This document shows, piece by piece, positions 16,102-25,640 of a stretch of 64,000 nucleotides of DNA. Origin of the DNA: Micromonospora sp. WMMD1102 (GTDB taxonomy: Bacteria; Actinomycetota; Actinomycetes; Mycobacteriales; Micromonosporaceae); contig NZ_JARUBN010000001.1 of assembly GCF_029626265.1 (NCBI RefSeq), forward strand, positions 1,922,001 to 1,986,000, given 5' to 3'. The position numbers and the translations under genes are program-made. The notes below the pieces were generated by a model. It saw only the letters and a program-made list of their open reading frames with translations. It was not told where the DNA came from and made no database searches. The first letter of the stretch is position 1; each line of letters starts with the position of its first letter.

Positions 16102-17826
16102 GTGAGGATCGCACTGGTCTCGGAAGGCACGTACCCGTACGCCATGGGCGGCGTGAGCGTCTGGTGCGAGCAGCTCATCCGGGGCATGCCGGACCACCGC
16201 TGGGAGGTCGTGGCACTCACCGTGGACGGGACCGAGCAGCCGGTGTTCGACCGGCCGGCGAACCTGGACCGGGTGCACTCGATACCGCTGTGGGGCGGAC
16301 GGCCGCCGGGCCGCCGCCCCCAGCGGGGGTTGCCGGTCCGGGCCGGCCGGCCCGGCGTCGGGTTCATCGAGTCCTACGAGGTGTTCCTGCGTGCGCTCGT
16401 CACCCCGCTGGAGTCGACCCGCTCCCAGGCGGGCGCGGTCAACCGGAGCACCTTCCTGCTCGCCCTGCGCGGCATGTTCGAGTACGCCGCCGACGGCGGC
16501 GACCTGAGCGCGGGCCTGCTCTCCAACCAGGCCCTGGGGATGATGCTGGACGCCTGGCGTTCCCTCCGGGTCGACGAGGCCGAACCCGCGCTCACCGTCG
16601 CCGACGCCCTGGAGGCGGCCTGGCTCATCTCGCACATGATGCGGCCGCTGAGCGCGCCGCCGGTCCGGGCCGACATCGTGCACTCGTCGATGAACGGCCT
16701 CGCGATGCTCGTCGGAATGGCCTCGACCTGGGCACACGGAACCCCGCTGGTCCTCTCCGAACACGGCATCTACCTGCGCGAACGCTACATCTCGTACCTG
16801 AACGACAAGGCGCCGCACCCGGTCCGGGTACTGGTGCTGAGCTTCTTCCGGTCGCTGGCCGGCGCGGCCTACCTGATCAGCCACGCGCTGGCGCCGCACT
16901 CGCAGTACAACCGGCGCTGGCAGTTGCACAACGGGGCCGACCCCGAGCGGATGTGGACGATGTACAACGGCGTCGACCCGGACGAGTTCCCGCCGGCGGC
17001 CAGCGAACCGGAGACGCCGACCATCTCGTTCATGGGCCGCATCGACCCGCTGAAGGACCTGCACACCCTGATCCGGGCGTTCGCGCTGGTCCGCGCGGAG
17101 ATCCCGAACGCCCGGCTGCGCGTCTTCGGCGGTACGCCGGCCGCCAACCAGGTCTACCACGCCAGCTGCCAGGCACTGATCGACGAACTCGGGCTGACCG
17201 GGCAGGCCACCCTGGAGGGGCGGGTCGGCAGCGCGGTCGAGGCGTACCACGCCGGCAACCTGGTCGCGCTGACGAGCATCTCCGAGGGCTTCCCGTACAC
17301 GGTGGTGGAGGCGATGGCGTGCGGGCGCCCGACCGTGTGCACGAACGTCGGTGGCGTCGCCGAGGCGGTCGGCGACACCGGAATCGTCGTCGCGCCCCGG
17401 GACGTGCCCGCCGTCGCCGCCGCCTGCGTGAAGCTGCTGCGGGACCGGGAACTGCGGCTGCGGCTCGGTGCCGTCGCCCGGGCCCGGGTCCTGGAGCGGT
17501 TCACGCTGCGGCGCTCGCTCCAGGCGTACCGCGACATCTACCAGGGGCTCGTCGCGCGACCGACGGTGTCGGTGCCGCAGATCCAGCCGCGCGGCCAGGC
17601 GCAGGGCCGGGTCAGGGTGCCGGACCACAAGATCCAGCCCGGGGTGGCCGCCGTCAACACCCGGATACCCCGGCAGCGCGACCCGGAGGAGTACGCCCGG
17701 TCCAACGCGGCGCAGGTGCCGCGTCGTGAACCGAACCCGTCCGGCTGGCTGCGGCGGGCGGCGCCGGCCGGCCCGGCCGACGGACCGACGGACGAGACTC
17801 CGCGACTCGTCGGCGAGCCGCGATGA
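16102..17826 (+). CDS. pelF-like: PelF-like GT4 glycosyltransferase
   Basis: A 574-residue cytoplasmic GT4-fold enzyme. The start [20 protein letters not shown] is the glycine-rich opening seen in PelF, and the middle region [10 protein letters not shown] ... [19 protein letters not shown] matches the DUF3492/PelF pattern. The C-terminal donor-binding half shows [18 protein letters not shown] and [21 protein letters not shown] with the EX7E-type glutamates. PelF polymerises UDP-GalNAc-type donors into the Pel exopolysaccharide. A basic, Pro-rich tail from about residue 490 is extra. The GTG start has GGGAG six bases upstream, and the stop overlaps the next ATG (ATGA), implying coupled translation with the membrane partner. 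Confidence 0.82.
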   Translation: MRIALVSEGTYPYAMGGVSVWCEQLIRGMPDHRWEVVALTVDGTEQPVFDRPANLDRVHSIPLWGGRPPGRRPQRGLPVRAGRPGVGFIESYEVFLRALVTPLESTRSQAGAVNRSTFLLALRGMFEYAADGGDLSAGLLSNQALGMMLDAWRSLRVDEAEPALTVADALEAAWLISHMMRPLSAPPVRADIVHSSMNGLAMLVGMASTWAHGTPLVLSEHGIYLRERYISYLNDKAPHPVRVLVLSFFRSLAGAAYLISHALAPHSQYNRRWQLHNGADPERMWTMYNGVDPDEFPPAASEPETPTISFMGRIDPLKDLHTLIRAFALVRAEIPNARLRVFGGTPAANQVYHASCQALIDELGLTGQATLEGRVGSAVEAYHAGNLVALTSISEGFPYTVVEAMACGRPTVCTNVGGVAEAVGDTGIVVAPRDVPAVAAACVKLLRDRELRLRLGAVARARVLERFTLRRSLQAYRDIYQGLVARPTVSVPQIQPRGQAQGRVRVPDHKIQPGVAAVNTRIPRQRDPEEYARSNAAQVPRREPNPSGWLRRAAPAGPADGPTDETPRLVGEPR

Positions 17827-19373
17827 CCCCCGGCGACCGCAGCGTGCCGCCCTCCCCGGACGACGACGCCGAGCCGGCACGGCAGCGCGGCGGCACGGTG
17901 ACCGCCGAGGCGGCACCGGAGCAGGATGCCGACCAGCCGGGCGAGACCGAACGCACGATCCTGCTGCCGAGGATCTCCACCGACCCGGTCGACGACCTGG
18001 TCGAACGGGTCCGGCCCCGGCTGGGCCGGGCGGTGGACGCGTTGCAGGTCGCCGCCGCGCTGGAGGCCGACGGGCACACAGACCGGACGGCGCAGGTCGA
18101 GTACGGCTACTCGGACGTCTTCCGGCTCGCCTCCGAGGTGTTCTGGCGGATGGGGCCGCCGTCACCGGTCGACGACCAGGCAGGCCCCTCGGAGGCGACC
18201 GGCACGCACCGGTGGGACGGCCTGCGCACGATCGCACACGGGCCGCTCTACCTGCTGCCGGGCGCGGCGTTCCCGGCCGTGCTGGCGGTCGTCGGGCGGC
18301 CGGGTCTGGTACTCGGACTGGTCATGGCCGGAACGCTCGGCTGGGTCTACTCGGGCGTGGCCGCGTACTCGGCGTACCGGCTGCTCGGCCTGCGCCGGCC
18401 GGGCTCGGCGAGCCGGGTACTCCGGATGGCGGCGCTGACCGGTCCACTGCTCGGCGTACTCCTCGGCGCGGTGATGTTGCCGCACCACGGCCTGCCGCTG
18501 GCCGTGATGATGGTCTGCCAGCTCGCGTACCAGATGGCCAGTACGCTGCTGGTCTTCTACCGGCGCGAGTCGTGGCTGGCCGTGGCGATGCTGCCCGCCC
18601 TGCTGTCCGGCGTGGCCTACCTGGTCGTCGGCGGCCCGGCCCTGCGCCGGTCGGCGGTGACGGTGGCGGCGGTCTGCGTACTGGCGACGCTCGCCGCCGC
18701 CCTGTGGGCCGCCCGGCCCGCCGCCGGTGCCGAGGAACCGGCGCCCCGGCACCCGCTGTGGCCGGAGGCGTCCATGCTGCTCGGCGTCGCCGGCTACGGG
18801 CTCTGCTCGGCCGGGCTGCTCTTCCACGCACAGGCGCCGTACCTGGACCGGTTGGACGTCGTGGTGGGTGCCGTACCGCTGTTCCTCTCGATGGGATTCG
18901 TGGAGTGGCGGACCAGCCGGTTCCCGGCGGCGGCGATCGCGGCGACCCGGCGGGCGCGCCGGCCGGACGAGTTCGTCGCCGAGGTCTGGCGCACGGTCGG
19001 CCGGGACGTCGCGGCCTGCCTCGCGGTGCCGGCGGTGCTCGGGGCGGCACTGCTGGCCGGCCTCGCCCACGCGAAGATGCTGTCGGCGGCCGGCACGGTG
19101 ATGACGGTCGCGCACGTCGCGCTCGCCGGCGCCTACTACCTGGCGTTCCTGCTGACCGGCCGGGGGCGGTACGGCTGGCTGTGCCTGTCCATCGCGCTCG
19201 TGGTGGCCCTGCACGTCGGGGTCGGAGCGCTGCTCGGTGCCGCTCCGCTGCTCGGCCAGCACGGCTCCGTGTTCGTCGACACCTCGCTCTACCTGGGCAG
19301 CATCGTGCTGCTCCAGGCGCTGTTCGCGCTCGGTCTGCTTCCGGTGATCGGGCAGGTCCGGCACTACCGGTAG
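17823..19373 (+). CDS. pelG-like: PelG-like polytopic membrane protein
   Basis: A 516-residue protein with a ~125-residue charged cytoplasmic N-terminus and then about 11-12 membrane helices (from [22 protein letters not shown] to [17 protein letters not shown]). The order after a PelF-like gene with a 4-bp overlap, the length, and segments such as [25 protein letters not shown] and [20 protein letters not shown] resemble PelG, the inner-membrane Pel export component that partners PelF. Pairwise similarity cannot be measured here, so the name rests on context and general pattern. The extended N-terminus is longer than usual for PelG and may contact the synthase. Confidence 0.65.
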   Translation: MTPGDRSVPPSPDDDAEPARQRGGTVTAEAAPEQDADQPGETERTILLPRISTDPVDDLVERVRPRLGRAVDALQVAAALEADGHTDRTAQVEYGYSDVFRLASEVFWRMGPPSPVDDQAGPSEATGTHRWDGLRTIAHGPLYLLPGAAFPAVLAVVGRPGLVLGLVMAGTLGWVYSGVAAYSAYRLLGLRRPGSASRVLRMAALTGPLLGVLLGAVMLPHHGLPLAVMMVCQLAYQMASTLLVFYRRESWLAVAMLPALLSGVAYLVVGGPALRRSAVTVAAVCVLATLAAALWAARPAAGAEEPAPRHPLWPEASMLLGVAGYGLCSAGLLFHAQAPYLDRLDVVVGAVPLFLSMGFVEWRTSRFPAAAIAATRRARRPDEFVAEVWRTVGRDVAACLAVPAVLGAALLAGLAHAKMLSAAGTVMTVAHVALAGAYYLAFLLTGRGRYGWLCLSIALVVALHVGVGALLGAAPLLGQHGSVFVDTSLYLGSIVLLQALFALGLLPVIGQVRHYR

Positions 19374-19399
19374 TTCACTCGGCCTATGGGGAGGTCAGG

Positions 19400-20248
19400 T
19401 TGCATGCGGTGATTCTCGCAGGCGGCAAGGGAGTGCGGTTGCGGCCGTATACGACGACGCTACCCAAACCCCTGATGCCGATCGGCGACAGCCACTCGAT
19501 CCTGCAGATCGTGCTCGACCAGCTCGCGTCGCGCGGGTTCACCTCGGTGACCCTGGCGATCAACTATCTCGGCCCGTTGATCCAGGCGTTCGTCGGGGAC
19601 GGCCGCCGGTGGGGGCTGGACATCGACTACGTGGAGGAGGACCGTCCGCTCTCCACGGTCGGCCCGCTCTTCGCGTTGAAGGACCGGCTGCCCGACGAGT
19701 TCCTGGTGATGAACGGAGACATCCTCACCGACCTGGACTACGCCGACCTGCTGCACACCCACCGGGTCTCCGGCGCCGGGCTGACGCTGGCGACCTCCGA
19801 GCGGGTGCACCAGATCGACTTCGGCGTGCTGGACGTGGACGCCGGCCGGATCGTCGGGTTCCGGGAGAAGCCGGCACTGCGCTACCCGGTCAGCATGGGC
19901 GTGTACGGGATGTCGCGGAAGACGCTCGGGCCGTACCCGCCGGGACTTCCGCTCGGCTTCGACCAGTTGGTGCTGGACCTGCTCGCGGCCGGCGAGCACC
20001 CGGCGACGTACCCGTTCGACGGCTTCTGGCTGGACATCGGCCGGCCGGAGGACTACGACGAGGCGAACCTGACGTTCGCACAGCTCAAGCCACTGTTGCT
20101 GCCGGGCCGTCCGGAACCCGGTCCGGCGGTGCCCGGGTCGGCCGTGCCGGCGCCGGTCGGGTCGGGGTCGGCCGTGCCGGCGCCCGTCGTGCCGGGGCCG
20201 GCCGTCGGCGAGCGGGTCGAGGCCGTGCGCTCGGGGGAGCGCGGGTGA
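19400..20248 (+). CDS. Sugar-1-phosphate nucleotidyltransferase
   Basis: A 282-residue nucleotidyltransferase that makes NDP-sugars. The signature [28 protein letters not shown] and the metal-binding [12 protein letters not shown] are clear. The C-terminus (residues ~240-282) is a repetitive Pro/Val/Gly tail ([18 protein letters not shown]). I chose the TTG at 19400 because GGGGAGG lies six bases upstream and the family fold starts at that residue; the frame is open far upstream but antisense-like. It probably supplies the donor for the exopolysaccharide. The base and sugar (UDP, GDP or dTDP) cannot be decided. Its stop overlaps the next start (GTGA). Confidence 0.85.
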   Translation: MHAVILAGGKGVRLRPYTTTLPKPLMPIGDSHSILQIVLDQLASRGFTSVTLAINYLGPLIQAFVGDGRRWGLDIDYVEEDRPLSTVGPLFALKDRLPDEFLVMNGDILTDLDYADLLHTHRVSGAGLTLATSERVHQIDFGVLDVDAGRIVGFREKPALRYPVSMGVYGMSRKTLGPYPPGLPLGFDQLVLDLLAAGEHPATYPFDGFWLDIGRPEDYDEANLTFAQLKPLLLPGRPEPGPAVPGSAVPAPVGSGSAVPAPVVPGPAVGERVEAVRSGERG

Positions 20249-21141
20249 CCCGGGTACTCCTCTTTGGGGCGTCCGGCTTCATCGGCCGGCACACCCGTGC
20301 CGCGCTGGAGTCGGACCCGAGGATCACCGAGGTGATCTGTCCGGACCGGACGACCTACGACCTGCTCGACGGCGCACCGGAGCTGCTGGTGGGGAAGCTG
20401 CGCGAGGTCGCCCCGGACGCGGTGGTCAACTGTGTCGGCGCGCTCACCGGTTCCGCCAACCAGCTGCTCAGGGCGAATACGCTTGTCGCGGTGAAGCTGC
20501 TCGAAGCCGTCGGCACGGCGGCGCCGCGGGCCCGGCTGGTCCGGCTGGGCTCGGCCGGCGAGTACGGCGTCGTGCCGTCCGGTGTTTCGGTCAGCGAGAC
20601 CGATCCGGCGCACCCGGTCAGCGAGTACGGCGTCAGCCACCTGGCCGGGACCCGGCTGTTCCAGCTCGCCGGCGAATCCGGGCAGGCCGACGCGGTGTCG
20701 GTGCGGGTCTTCAACCCGATCGGCCCCGGCATGTCGGAGGAGAACCTGCTGGGCCGGGCCGCCGCCCGGATCCGCGCCGCGCTGGCCGGCGGTGCACCCG
20801 AGATCACCCTGGGGCCGCTCTCCGCGTACCGGGACTTCGTCGACGTGCGGGACCTCGCCGCGCTGATCGTCGCCCTGGTGCTCGCGCCCGAGCTGCGGCA
20901 CCGGGTCTTCAACGCGGGCAGCGGCCGGTCGGTCACCGCTCGGGAGGCGGTCGAGCTGCTGGCCGCCACGGCCGGCTACCACGGCCGGATCCGGGAGGCC
21001 GGTGCCGGGCCGCCGCGCTCGACGGCGGTCGGCTGGATCAGGGCCGACGTCAGCCGGGCGGGTCGCGAACTGGGCTGGTCGCCGGTGCGCGACCTGGCGA
21101 CGTCGGTCAAGGACGTCTGGGCCGCCGGGGAGGCGAGGTGA
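20245..21141 (+). CDS. NAD-dependent epimerase/dehydratase with altered active site
   Basis: A 298-residue extended SDR. The NAD-binding motif is [14 protein letters not shown], followed by [10 protein letters not shown], an S/SAGEYG segment, and [10 protein letters not shown]. The usual catalytic YxxxK reads Y128-G-V-S-H132, so the conserved Lys is His. That would alter or remove redox chemistry on the sugar. It may be a reductase or epimerase variant in the NDP-sugar branch of the exopolysaccharide pathway. It overlaps both neighbours by 4 bp. Confidence 0.8.
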   Translation: MTRVLLFGASGFIGRHTRAALESDPRITEVICPDRTTYDLLDGAPELLVGKLREVAPDAVVNCVGALTGSANQLLRANTLVAVKLLEAVGTAAPRARLVRLGSAGEYGVVPSGVSVSETDPAHPVSEYGVSHLAGTRLFQLAGESGQADAVSVRVFNPIGPGMSEENLLGRAAARIRAALAGGAPEITLGPLSAYRDFVDVRDLAALIVALVLAPELRHRVFNAGSGRSVTAREAVELLAATAGYHGRIREAGAGPPRSTAVGWIRADVSRAGRELGWSPVRDLATSVKDVWAAGEAR

Positions 21142-22319
21142 GCCACCGGAACCCGGGCGGCCGGCCGGGCGAGGCGGCGCACGCCGGCACCGGCCGGCGC
21201 CGGTGGCTCGGCACCGGGCGGCGACGGCTCGTGGCCGGCCGGCGGCGGTGGCTCGGCACGGGCCGGCGGCGATGGCTGGTGGCCGGCCTCGCCGGGGTGA
21301 CGGTGCTGGCGGTGGCCGCCGGCTGGGCGCTGGTCACCGGCCGGTCCGGTCCCACACCGACGTCGGCGCCGGCAGACGCCACCGGCACGACGCCGGGGCC
21401 GGGCGGTGACCGCCCCGCGCCGAGCGGCACCGCCAGCCCCACGCCGCGGCCGGACCGACCGGCCACCAGCACACCCGGCGCCGCCCCGGCCAGGCCGCCC
21501 GCACCCCGGACGATCAAGAACTGGGCGTACCAACTCCAGGGGTACTCCGGCGGCGGTCTCGACGCGCTGACCCGGGGCCGGTACCAGCTCGCCGTCGTCG
21601 ACCTGGCCCGGGACGCACACACCGGCTACTTCAGCCGGGCCGAGATCGGCGCGCTGCGGCGCAGCGGCAAGCGGGTGCTGGCGTACTTCGAGATCGGCAG
21701 CATCGAGGACTTTCGTCCGGAGTACCCGGTGCTCCGGCGCGACGCCCCCGACCTGTTGGCCAACGAGTGGCCGGACTGGCCCGGCGAGTACTTCGTGCAC
21801 TACTGGGACGGCCGCTGGTGGGAGCGGGTGGTGCGGCCCCGGGTGGACCGGGCGCTGCGGGCCGGCTTCGACGGGGTCTACCTGGACACGCCGCTGGCGT
21901 ACGAGGAGATCGCCCTCGACGCCGCCGGGGGCCGGGACCGGGCGCGGCTCGCCGTCGAGATGGCCGCCCTGGTCGTCCGGATCAGTGCGTACGCCAAGGC
22001 CCGCCGGCCCGGCTTCCTGATCGTCCCGCAGAACTCCCCGGAACTGCGCAGGCAGTCGGGTTACACCGCCGCCATCGACGGCATCGCGATGGAGGAACTC
22101 TTTTATCTCGCCATGGACGAGCCGTGCACCCGGGACTGGTGCGCGGAGAACCTGGCACACACCCGGGCGCTGCGGGACGCGGGCAAGTTCGTGCTCGCCG
22201 TCGACTACGCCGTACGGGCCGACCACGTGCGGGCGGCCTGCGACCGCTATCGCGCGGAACGGTTCGCCGGCACGGTCACCGTCCGGGAACTCGACCGGCT
22301 CACCGCGCCCTGCGGCTGA
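21138..22319 (+). CDS. GH114-like endo-alpha-1,4-polygalactosaminidase, membrane-anchored
   Basis: A 393-residue protein. The N-terminus has Arg/Trp-rich repeats (RRRWLGTGRRR twice) and one hydrophobic helix (LVAGLAGVTVLAVAAGWALV), probably a signal anchor, then a Thr/Pro linker to about residue 120. The rest is a TIM-barrel glycosidase: WAYQLQGYSG, VVDLARDA, VLAYFEIGSIEDFRPEY, GFDGVYLDTPLAYEE and LIVPQNSPEL are GH114/TM1410-type motifs, with Glu and Asp candidates in YFEIG and VYLD. GH114 enzymes cut alpha-1,4-linked galactosamine polymers such as fungal galactosaminogalactan. In this operon it would trim or release the polymer made by the PelF-like synthase. Confidence 0.8.
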   Translation: MSHRNPGGRPGEAAHAGTGRRRWLGTGRRRLVAGRRRWLGTGRRRWLVAGLAGVTVLAVAAGWALVTGRSGPTPTSAPADATGTTPGPGGDRPAPSGTASPTPRPDRPATSTPGAAPARPPAPRTIKNWAYQLQGYSGGGLDALTRGRYQLAVVDLARDAHTGYFSRAEIGALRRSGKRVLAYFEIGSIEDFRPEYPVLRRDAPDLLANEWPDWPGEYFVHYWDGRWWERVVRPRVDRALRAGFDGVYLDTPLAYEEIALDAAGGRDRARLAVEMAALVVRISAYAKARRPGFLIVPQNSPELRRQSGYTAAIDGIAMEELFYLAMDEPCTRDWCAENLAHTRALRDAGKFVLAVDYAVRADHVRAACDRYRAERFAGTVTVRELDRLTAPCG

Positions 22320-22438
22320 GTCGTACCCCCTTCGGCGCGGTCGCACCGTCGCGACGGCGAGCACCAGGCATCGGGCGGTCCGCCCAGCGGACCCTCCGCC
22401 CTCCGGACAGGACATCCGTGGCACGGAAAGGAAACAGC

Positions 22439-23848
22439 ATGGGCTGCAAAGTCGGGGTCGTGGGGATGGGCTACGTGGGGCTCACACTTAGCGCGGCGCT
22501 CGCCGACAAGGGCTTCACGGTGTACGGCGCGGACGTGTCGCCGACGGTTCTGGCGTCGCTGTCCCGTGGTCGGCCGCACATCTTCGAGCCCGGCGTCGAG
22601 GAGATCTTCGCCGCCCGGATCGGCCGCGACATCCAGGTGGGCGCCGAACTGCCCCGGGACACCGTCGACGTGGCGGTGATCAGCGTGTCGACGCCGGTCG
22701 ACGACATCACCCGCCGGCCGAACCTGGCGAACCTGGCCGCCGCCGCCCGGGCGGTCGCCGCCACCTGCCGCCCGGACACCCTGGTCGTGGTCCGCAGCAC
22801 CGTGCCGGTCGGCGCCAGCCGCCGGGTGGTACTGCCCGAGCTACGGGCCGCCTGGGGCGGCCGGGTACGGCTGGTGATGGCGCCGGAACGGACCATCCAG
22901 GGCCAGGCGCTGCGCGAACTGGTCGAGCTGCCCCAGGTGGTCGGCGGGCTGGACGCCGAGAGCCTGGCCGCCGGGGTCGAGTTCTTCACCGGGCTGGCCC
23001 AGACCATCGTGCCGGTCAGCGGGCTGGAGACCGCCGAGTTGGTGAAGCTCTCCAACAACTGCCACACCGACCTGATCTACTCCTTCGGCAACGAGATCGC
23101 GCTGATCGCCGAGCGGCACGGCCTCGACCCGCTGGAGGTGATCAGGGCGGCGAACGTCGACTATCCGCGGCCGGACCTCGCCAAGCCCGGGTACGTCGGC
23201 GGCGGCTGCCTCTCCAAGGACCCGTACATCATGGTCGACAGCGCCGGGGACCGGCGGCCGTTCCTGGTCGGCAAGGCCCGGGAACTCAACGAGTACCTGC
23301 CGATCCACGTGGGGGAGACCGTGGTCCGGATGCTCGCCGAGGCGCGCGGCGGCAGTCTGGGCAGCCGCCTGGCGGTGCTCGGCTGGGCGTACAAGGGCTG
23401 GCCGCCCACCGACGATATGCGGGGCACCCCGATCGCCACCATGATGCGGGTCTTCTCCGCCGCCGGGGTCATCGTGCTCGGGCACGACCCGATGGTCACC
23501 GACGACGTGATCCGGCAGTACGGCGGCGAGCCGATCAGCCTGGACAAGGCGTTCACCGACGTCGACGGCGTACTGATCATCAACGACCACCCGGACTACC
23601 GGGCGATCCGGATCTCGGAGGTACTCGACACGGTCCGACCGGCCTTCGTCTACGACTCGTGGCGGGTGCTGGACGCCGACGCGGTGACCGGTGCCGGCAT
23701 CCGCTACGCGGGCCTCGGCTACCTGCCGCCGGCCCCCGAACCGGGCGCCGCGTCACCGGCCCCCGCCAACTCGTCGCCAGCCCCCGCCAACTCGTCGCCC
23801 GCTTCCGCCGGGTCGCCCGCTTCCGCCGGAGGGGTGGTGCCGGCATGA
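22439..23848 (+). CDS. UDP-sugar 6-dehydrogenase (nucleotide-sugar dehydrogenase)
   Basis: A 469-residue oxidoreductase converting an NDP-hexose or NDP-HexNAc to the uronic acid with two NAD. Motifs in order: KVGVVGMGYVGLTLSAALA (Rossmann), HIFEPGVEE, APERTIQGQAL, the catalytic GYVGGGCLSKDP with Cys257, and the C-terminal Rossmann VLGWAYKGWPPTDDMRGTP. The ATG at 22439 is chosen because GGAAAGGA precedes it. A 35-residue tail of Ala/Pro/Ser repeats (SPAPANS) is added. A 119-bp gap separates it from the previous gene and it overlaps the next by 4 bp. Its presence suggests the polymer, or a side residue, contains a uronic acid, which classical Pel and GAG lack. Confidence 0.88.
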   Translation: MGCKVGVVGMGYVGLTLSAALADKGFTVYGADVSPTVLASLSRGRPHIFEPGVEEIFAARIGRDIQVGAELPRDTVDVAVISVSTPVDDITRRPNLANLAAAARAVAATCRPDTLVVVRSTVPVGASRRVVLPELRAAWGGRVRLVMAPERTIQGQALRELVELPQVVGGLDAESLAAGVEFFTGLAQTIVPVSGLETAELVKLSNNCHTDLIYSFGNEIALIAERHGLDPLEVIRAANVDYPRPDLAKPGYVGGGCLSKDPYIMVDSAGDRRPFLVGKARELNEYLPIHVGETVVRMLAEARGGSLGSRLAVLGWAYKGWPPTDDMRGTPIATMMRVFSAAGVIVLGHDPMVTDDVIRQYGGEPISLDKAFTDVDGVLIINDHPDYRAIRISEVLDTVRPAFVYDSWRVLDADAVTGAGIRYAGLGYLPPAPEPGAASPAPANSSPAPANSSPASAGSPASAGGVVPA

Positions 23849-24813
23849 GGGCGCTGCTGCTCGGCGGGGCCGGTTTCATCGGCCTGCATCTCGCCCGCCG
23901 GCTGGTGGACGACGGCCACCAGGTGACGATCGTGGACGACTTCTCGCGCGGCCGCGACGACGCCGACCTCGACCGGCTCCGGAGCGACCCGGCGGTGCGG
24001 GTGGTCTCCGGAGACCTGACCGCACCGTCGACCTGGGCCGCCCTGCCGTCGGGTTGGGACCAGGTCTACCTGCTTGCAGCCGTCGTCGGCGTCCGCAACG
24101 TGCAGCAGGACCCGGCCCGGGTGGTCCGGGTCAACACCCTCGCCGCACTGCACCTGCTCGACTGGGTCAGCCCCGGCGAGCGGGTCTTCTTCGCCTCCAC
24201 CAGCGAGGTCTACGCCGGCGGCGTGACGGCCGGGGTGGTCCCGGTGCCGACGCCCGAGACCGTGCCGACCATGATCTCCGACATCACCGAGCCCCGGTTC
24301 GCGTACGCGGTCAGCAAGCTGCTCGGCGAGGCCGCCCTCCTGCACACGGCCCGCGCCCGGGGCTTCGAGACGGTGGTCGGCCGCTTCCACAACGTGTACG
24401 GGCCGCGGATGGGTGCCGACCACGTCATCCCGGAGATGTCCCTGCGCGCCATCAGCGGAGTCGACCCGTTCCGGGTGCCCGGTGCCGACCAGTTCCGGGC
24501 GTTCTGCCACGTCGACGACGCGGTCGAGGCCATGCTGCGGCTGATGGCCACCCCGGCCGCCACCGGGCAGATCGTGCACATCGGCAACGACCGCGAGGAG
24601 ACGAACATCGGCGACCTGGCCAAGCTGGTCCTGCGGGTGGCCGGGGCGAGCCCCGCCATCGAGGCGGAGGCGGCGCCGCCAGGTTCGGTCGCCCGCCGCT
24701 GCCCGGACCTGTCCCGGCTGCGCGAACTGACCGGCTACGAACCCACCGTCAGCCTGGAGGAGGGCGTACGCGGCACGTTCTCCTGGTACCGCGAGCACGG
24801 GTGGCCGCGATGA
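23845..24813 (+). CDS. NAD-dependent sugar epimerase (GalE/Uge-like SDR)
   Basis: A 322-residue extended SDR with an intact site: MRALLLGGAGFIGLHLARRL binds NAD, FFASTSEVYAG gives the Ser/Thr, and YAVSK supplies Tyr and Lys. RFHNVYGPRMGADHVIPEM is the substrate-binding region typical of UDP-glucose/UDP-GlcNAc 4-epimerases and UDP-glucuronate decarboxylases. It likely provides UDP-GalNAc or a related donor, like Uge3 in the fungal pathway. The start overlaps the dehydrogenase stop and the stop overlaps the next ATG. Confidence 0.87.
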   Translation: MRALLLGGAGFIGLHLARRLVDDGHQVTIVDDFSRGRDDADLDRLRSDPAVRVVSGDLTAPSTWAALPSGWDQVYLLAAVVGVRNVQQDPARVVRVNTLAALHLLDWVSPGERVFFASTSEVYAGGVTAGVVPVPTPETVPTMISDITEPRFAYAVSKLLGEAALLHTARARGFETVVGRFHNVYGPRMGADHVIPEMSLRAISGVDPFRVPGADQFRAFCHVDDAVEAMLRLMATPAATGQIVHIGNDREETNIGDLAKLVLRVAGASPAIEAEAAPPGSVARRCPDLSRLRELTGYEPTVSLEEGVRGTFSWYREHGWPR

Positions 24814-25505
24814 GCCGCCGGCCGATCTGCTTCTACTACGGTGACGGGCGGCTGGACGAGCTCACCGGATATCTGCGGGTGGTGCTCCAGCCGGACTTCT
24901 ACCAGCCCGCCGAGCTGCGCTACCTGGCGGAGCGGAACGTCCAGACCCTCGGCTACCTGTCGTTGTCGGAGGACCAGGGTCCACCCGCCCCCTGGCAGCG
25001 CCGGGAACGCAACCCGGACTGGGGTGGCGCGTTCGTGCACGTCGACCACCCGCTCTGGGTGGCGCACGTGGTCGGGGCGGCGAAGGAGGCGATCGCCCGC
25101 GGCTTCGCCGGGCTCTTCCTGGACACCCTCAACGTCGAGCTGACCTTTCCCGAGGACGTGCCGCACCTGCTCACCCTGGTCGCGGCGGTACGCGAGGAGG
25201 CGAACCCCGCGTACCTGCTGGCCAACCGGGGCTTCGGCATGCTGCCCCGGCTGGCCGAGATCGTCGACGGGATCGTCTTCGAGTCGTTCTCGGCCCGGTG
25301 GACCGAGGACGGCTACTACGCCCCGTGGCCGCCCGACGTGCTGGAGTTCCACGCCCAGATCGCCGAGCAGCTGCTGCAACTGGAACTGGACCTCTACAGT
25401 CTCGACTACGCCGACAGCCCGGGACTGGCCGACTTCGCCGAACGCCGGGCCCGCCAGTTCGGCCTGCAGTCCTTCGTCGCCGACCGTGCCCTGTCCCGCA
25501 CCTGA
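24810..25505 (+). CDS. Second GH114/PelA-hydrolase-like protein, no export signal
   Basis: A 231-residue TIM-barrel glycosidase-like protein. Landmarks are PICFYYGDGRLDELTGY, TLGYLSLSEDQGP, GFAGLFLDTLNVEL, AYLLANRGFGMLPRLAEIVDGIVFESFSARW. These follow the GH114 and Pel hydrolase layout, with an acidic residue in LFLD and in VFES. Unlike the first GH114 gene there is no signal peptide or anchor, so it is predicted to be cytoplasmic. It could remove mis-sited polymer inside the cell or act on lipid- or nucleotide-linked intermediates. It ends the operon, with a hairpin just after. Confidence 0.72.
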   Translation: MSRRPICFYYGDGRLDELTGYLRVVLQPDFYQPAELRYLAERNVQTLGYLSLSEDQGPPAPWQRRERNPDWGGAFVHVDHPLWVAHVVGAAKEAIARGFAGLFLDTLNVELTFPEDVPHLLTLVAAVREEANPAYLLANRGFGMLPRLAEIVDGIVFESFSARWTEDGYYAPWPPDVLEFHAQIAEQLLQLELDLYSLDYADSPGLADFAERRARQFGLQSFVADRALSRT

Positions 25506-25513
25506 CGCCGGCC

Positions 25514-25594
25514 CGGCTTCCCCGCCGGGCGGTGGCCGGTTCGCCCGGGTGGCTTCCCCGGCACGCGAACCAGCCCCGCCCGGCGGGAAAGCCG
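25514..25594. terminator. Bidirectional hairpin between convergent genes
   Basis: Arms at 25514-25532 and 25576-25594 are 19 nt long and complementary except for one position, with a loop of about 43 nt. It lies between the end of the exopolysaccharide operon and the convergent secreted-protein gene, and can serve both strands. Confidence 0.6.
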
Positions 25595-25640
25595 TGACCC
25601 CCACGGTCTGCCGAGCCGCCGGCTGACGGGTCGCGACCTG

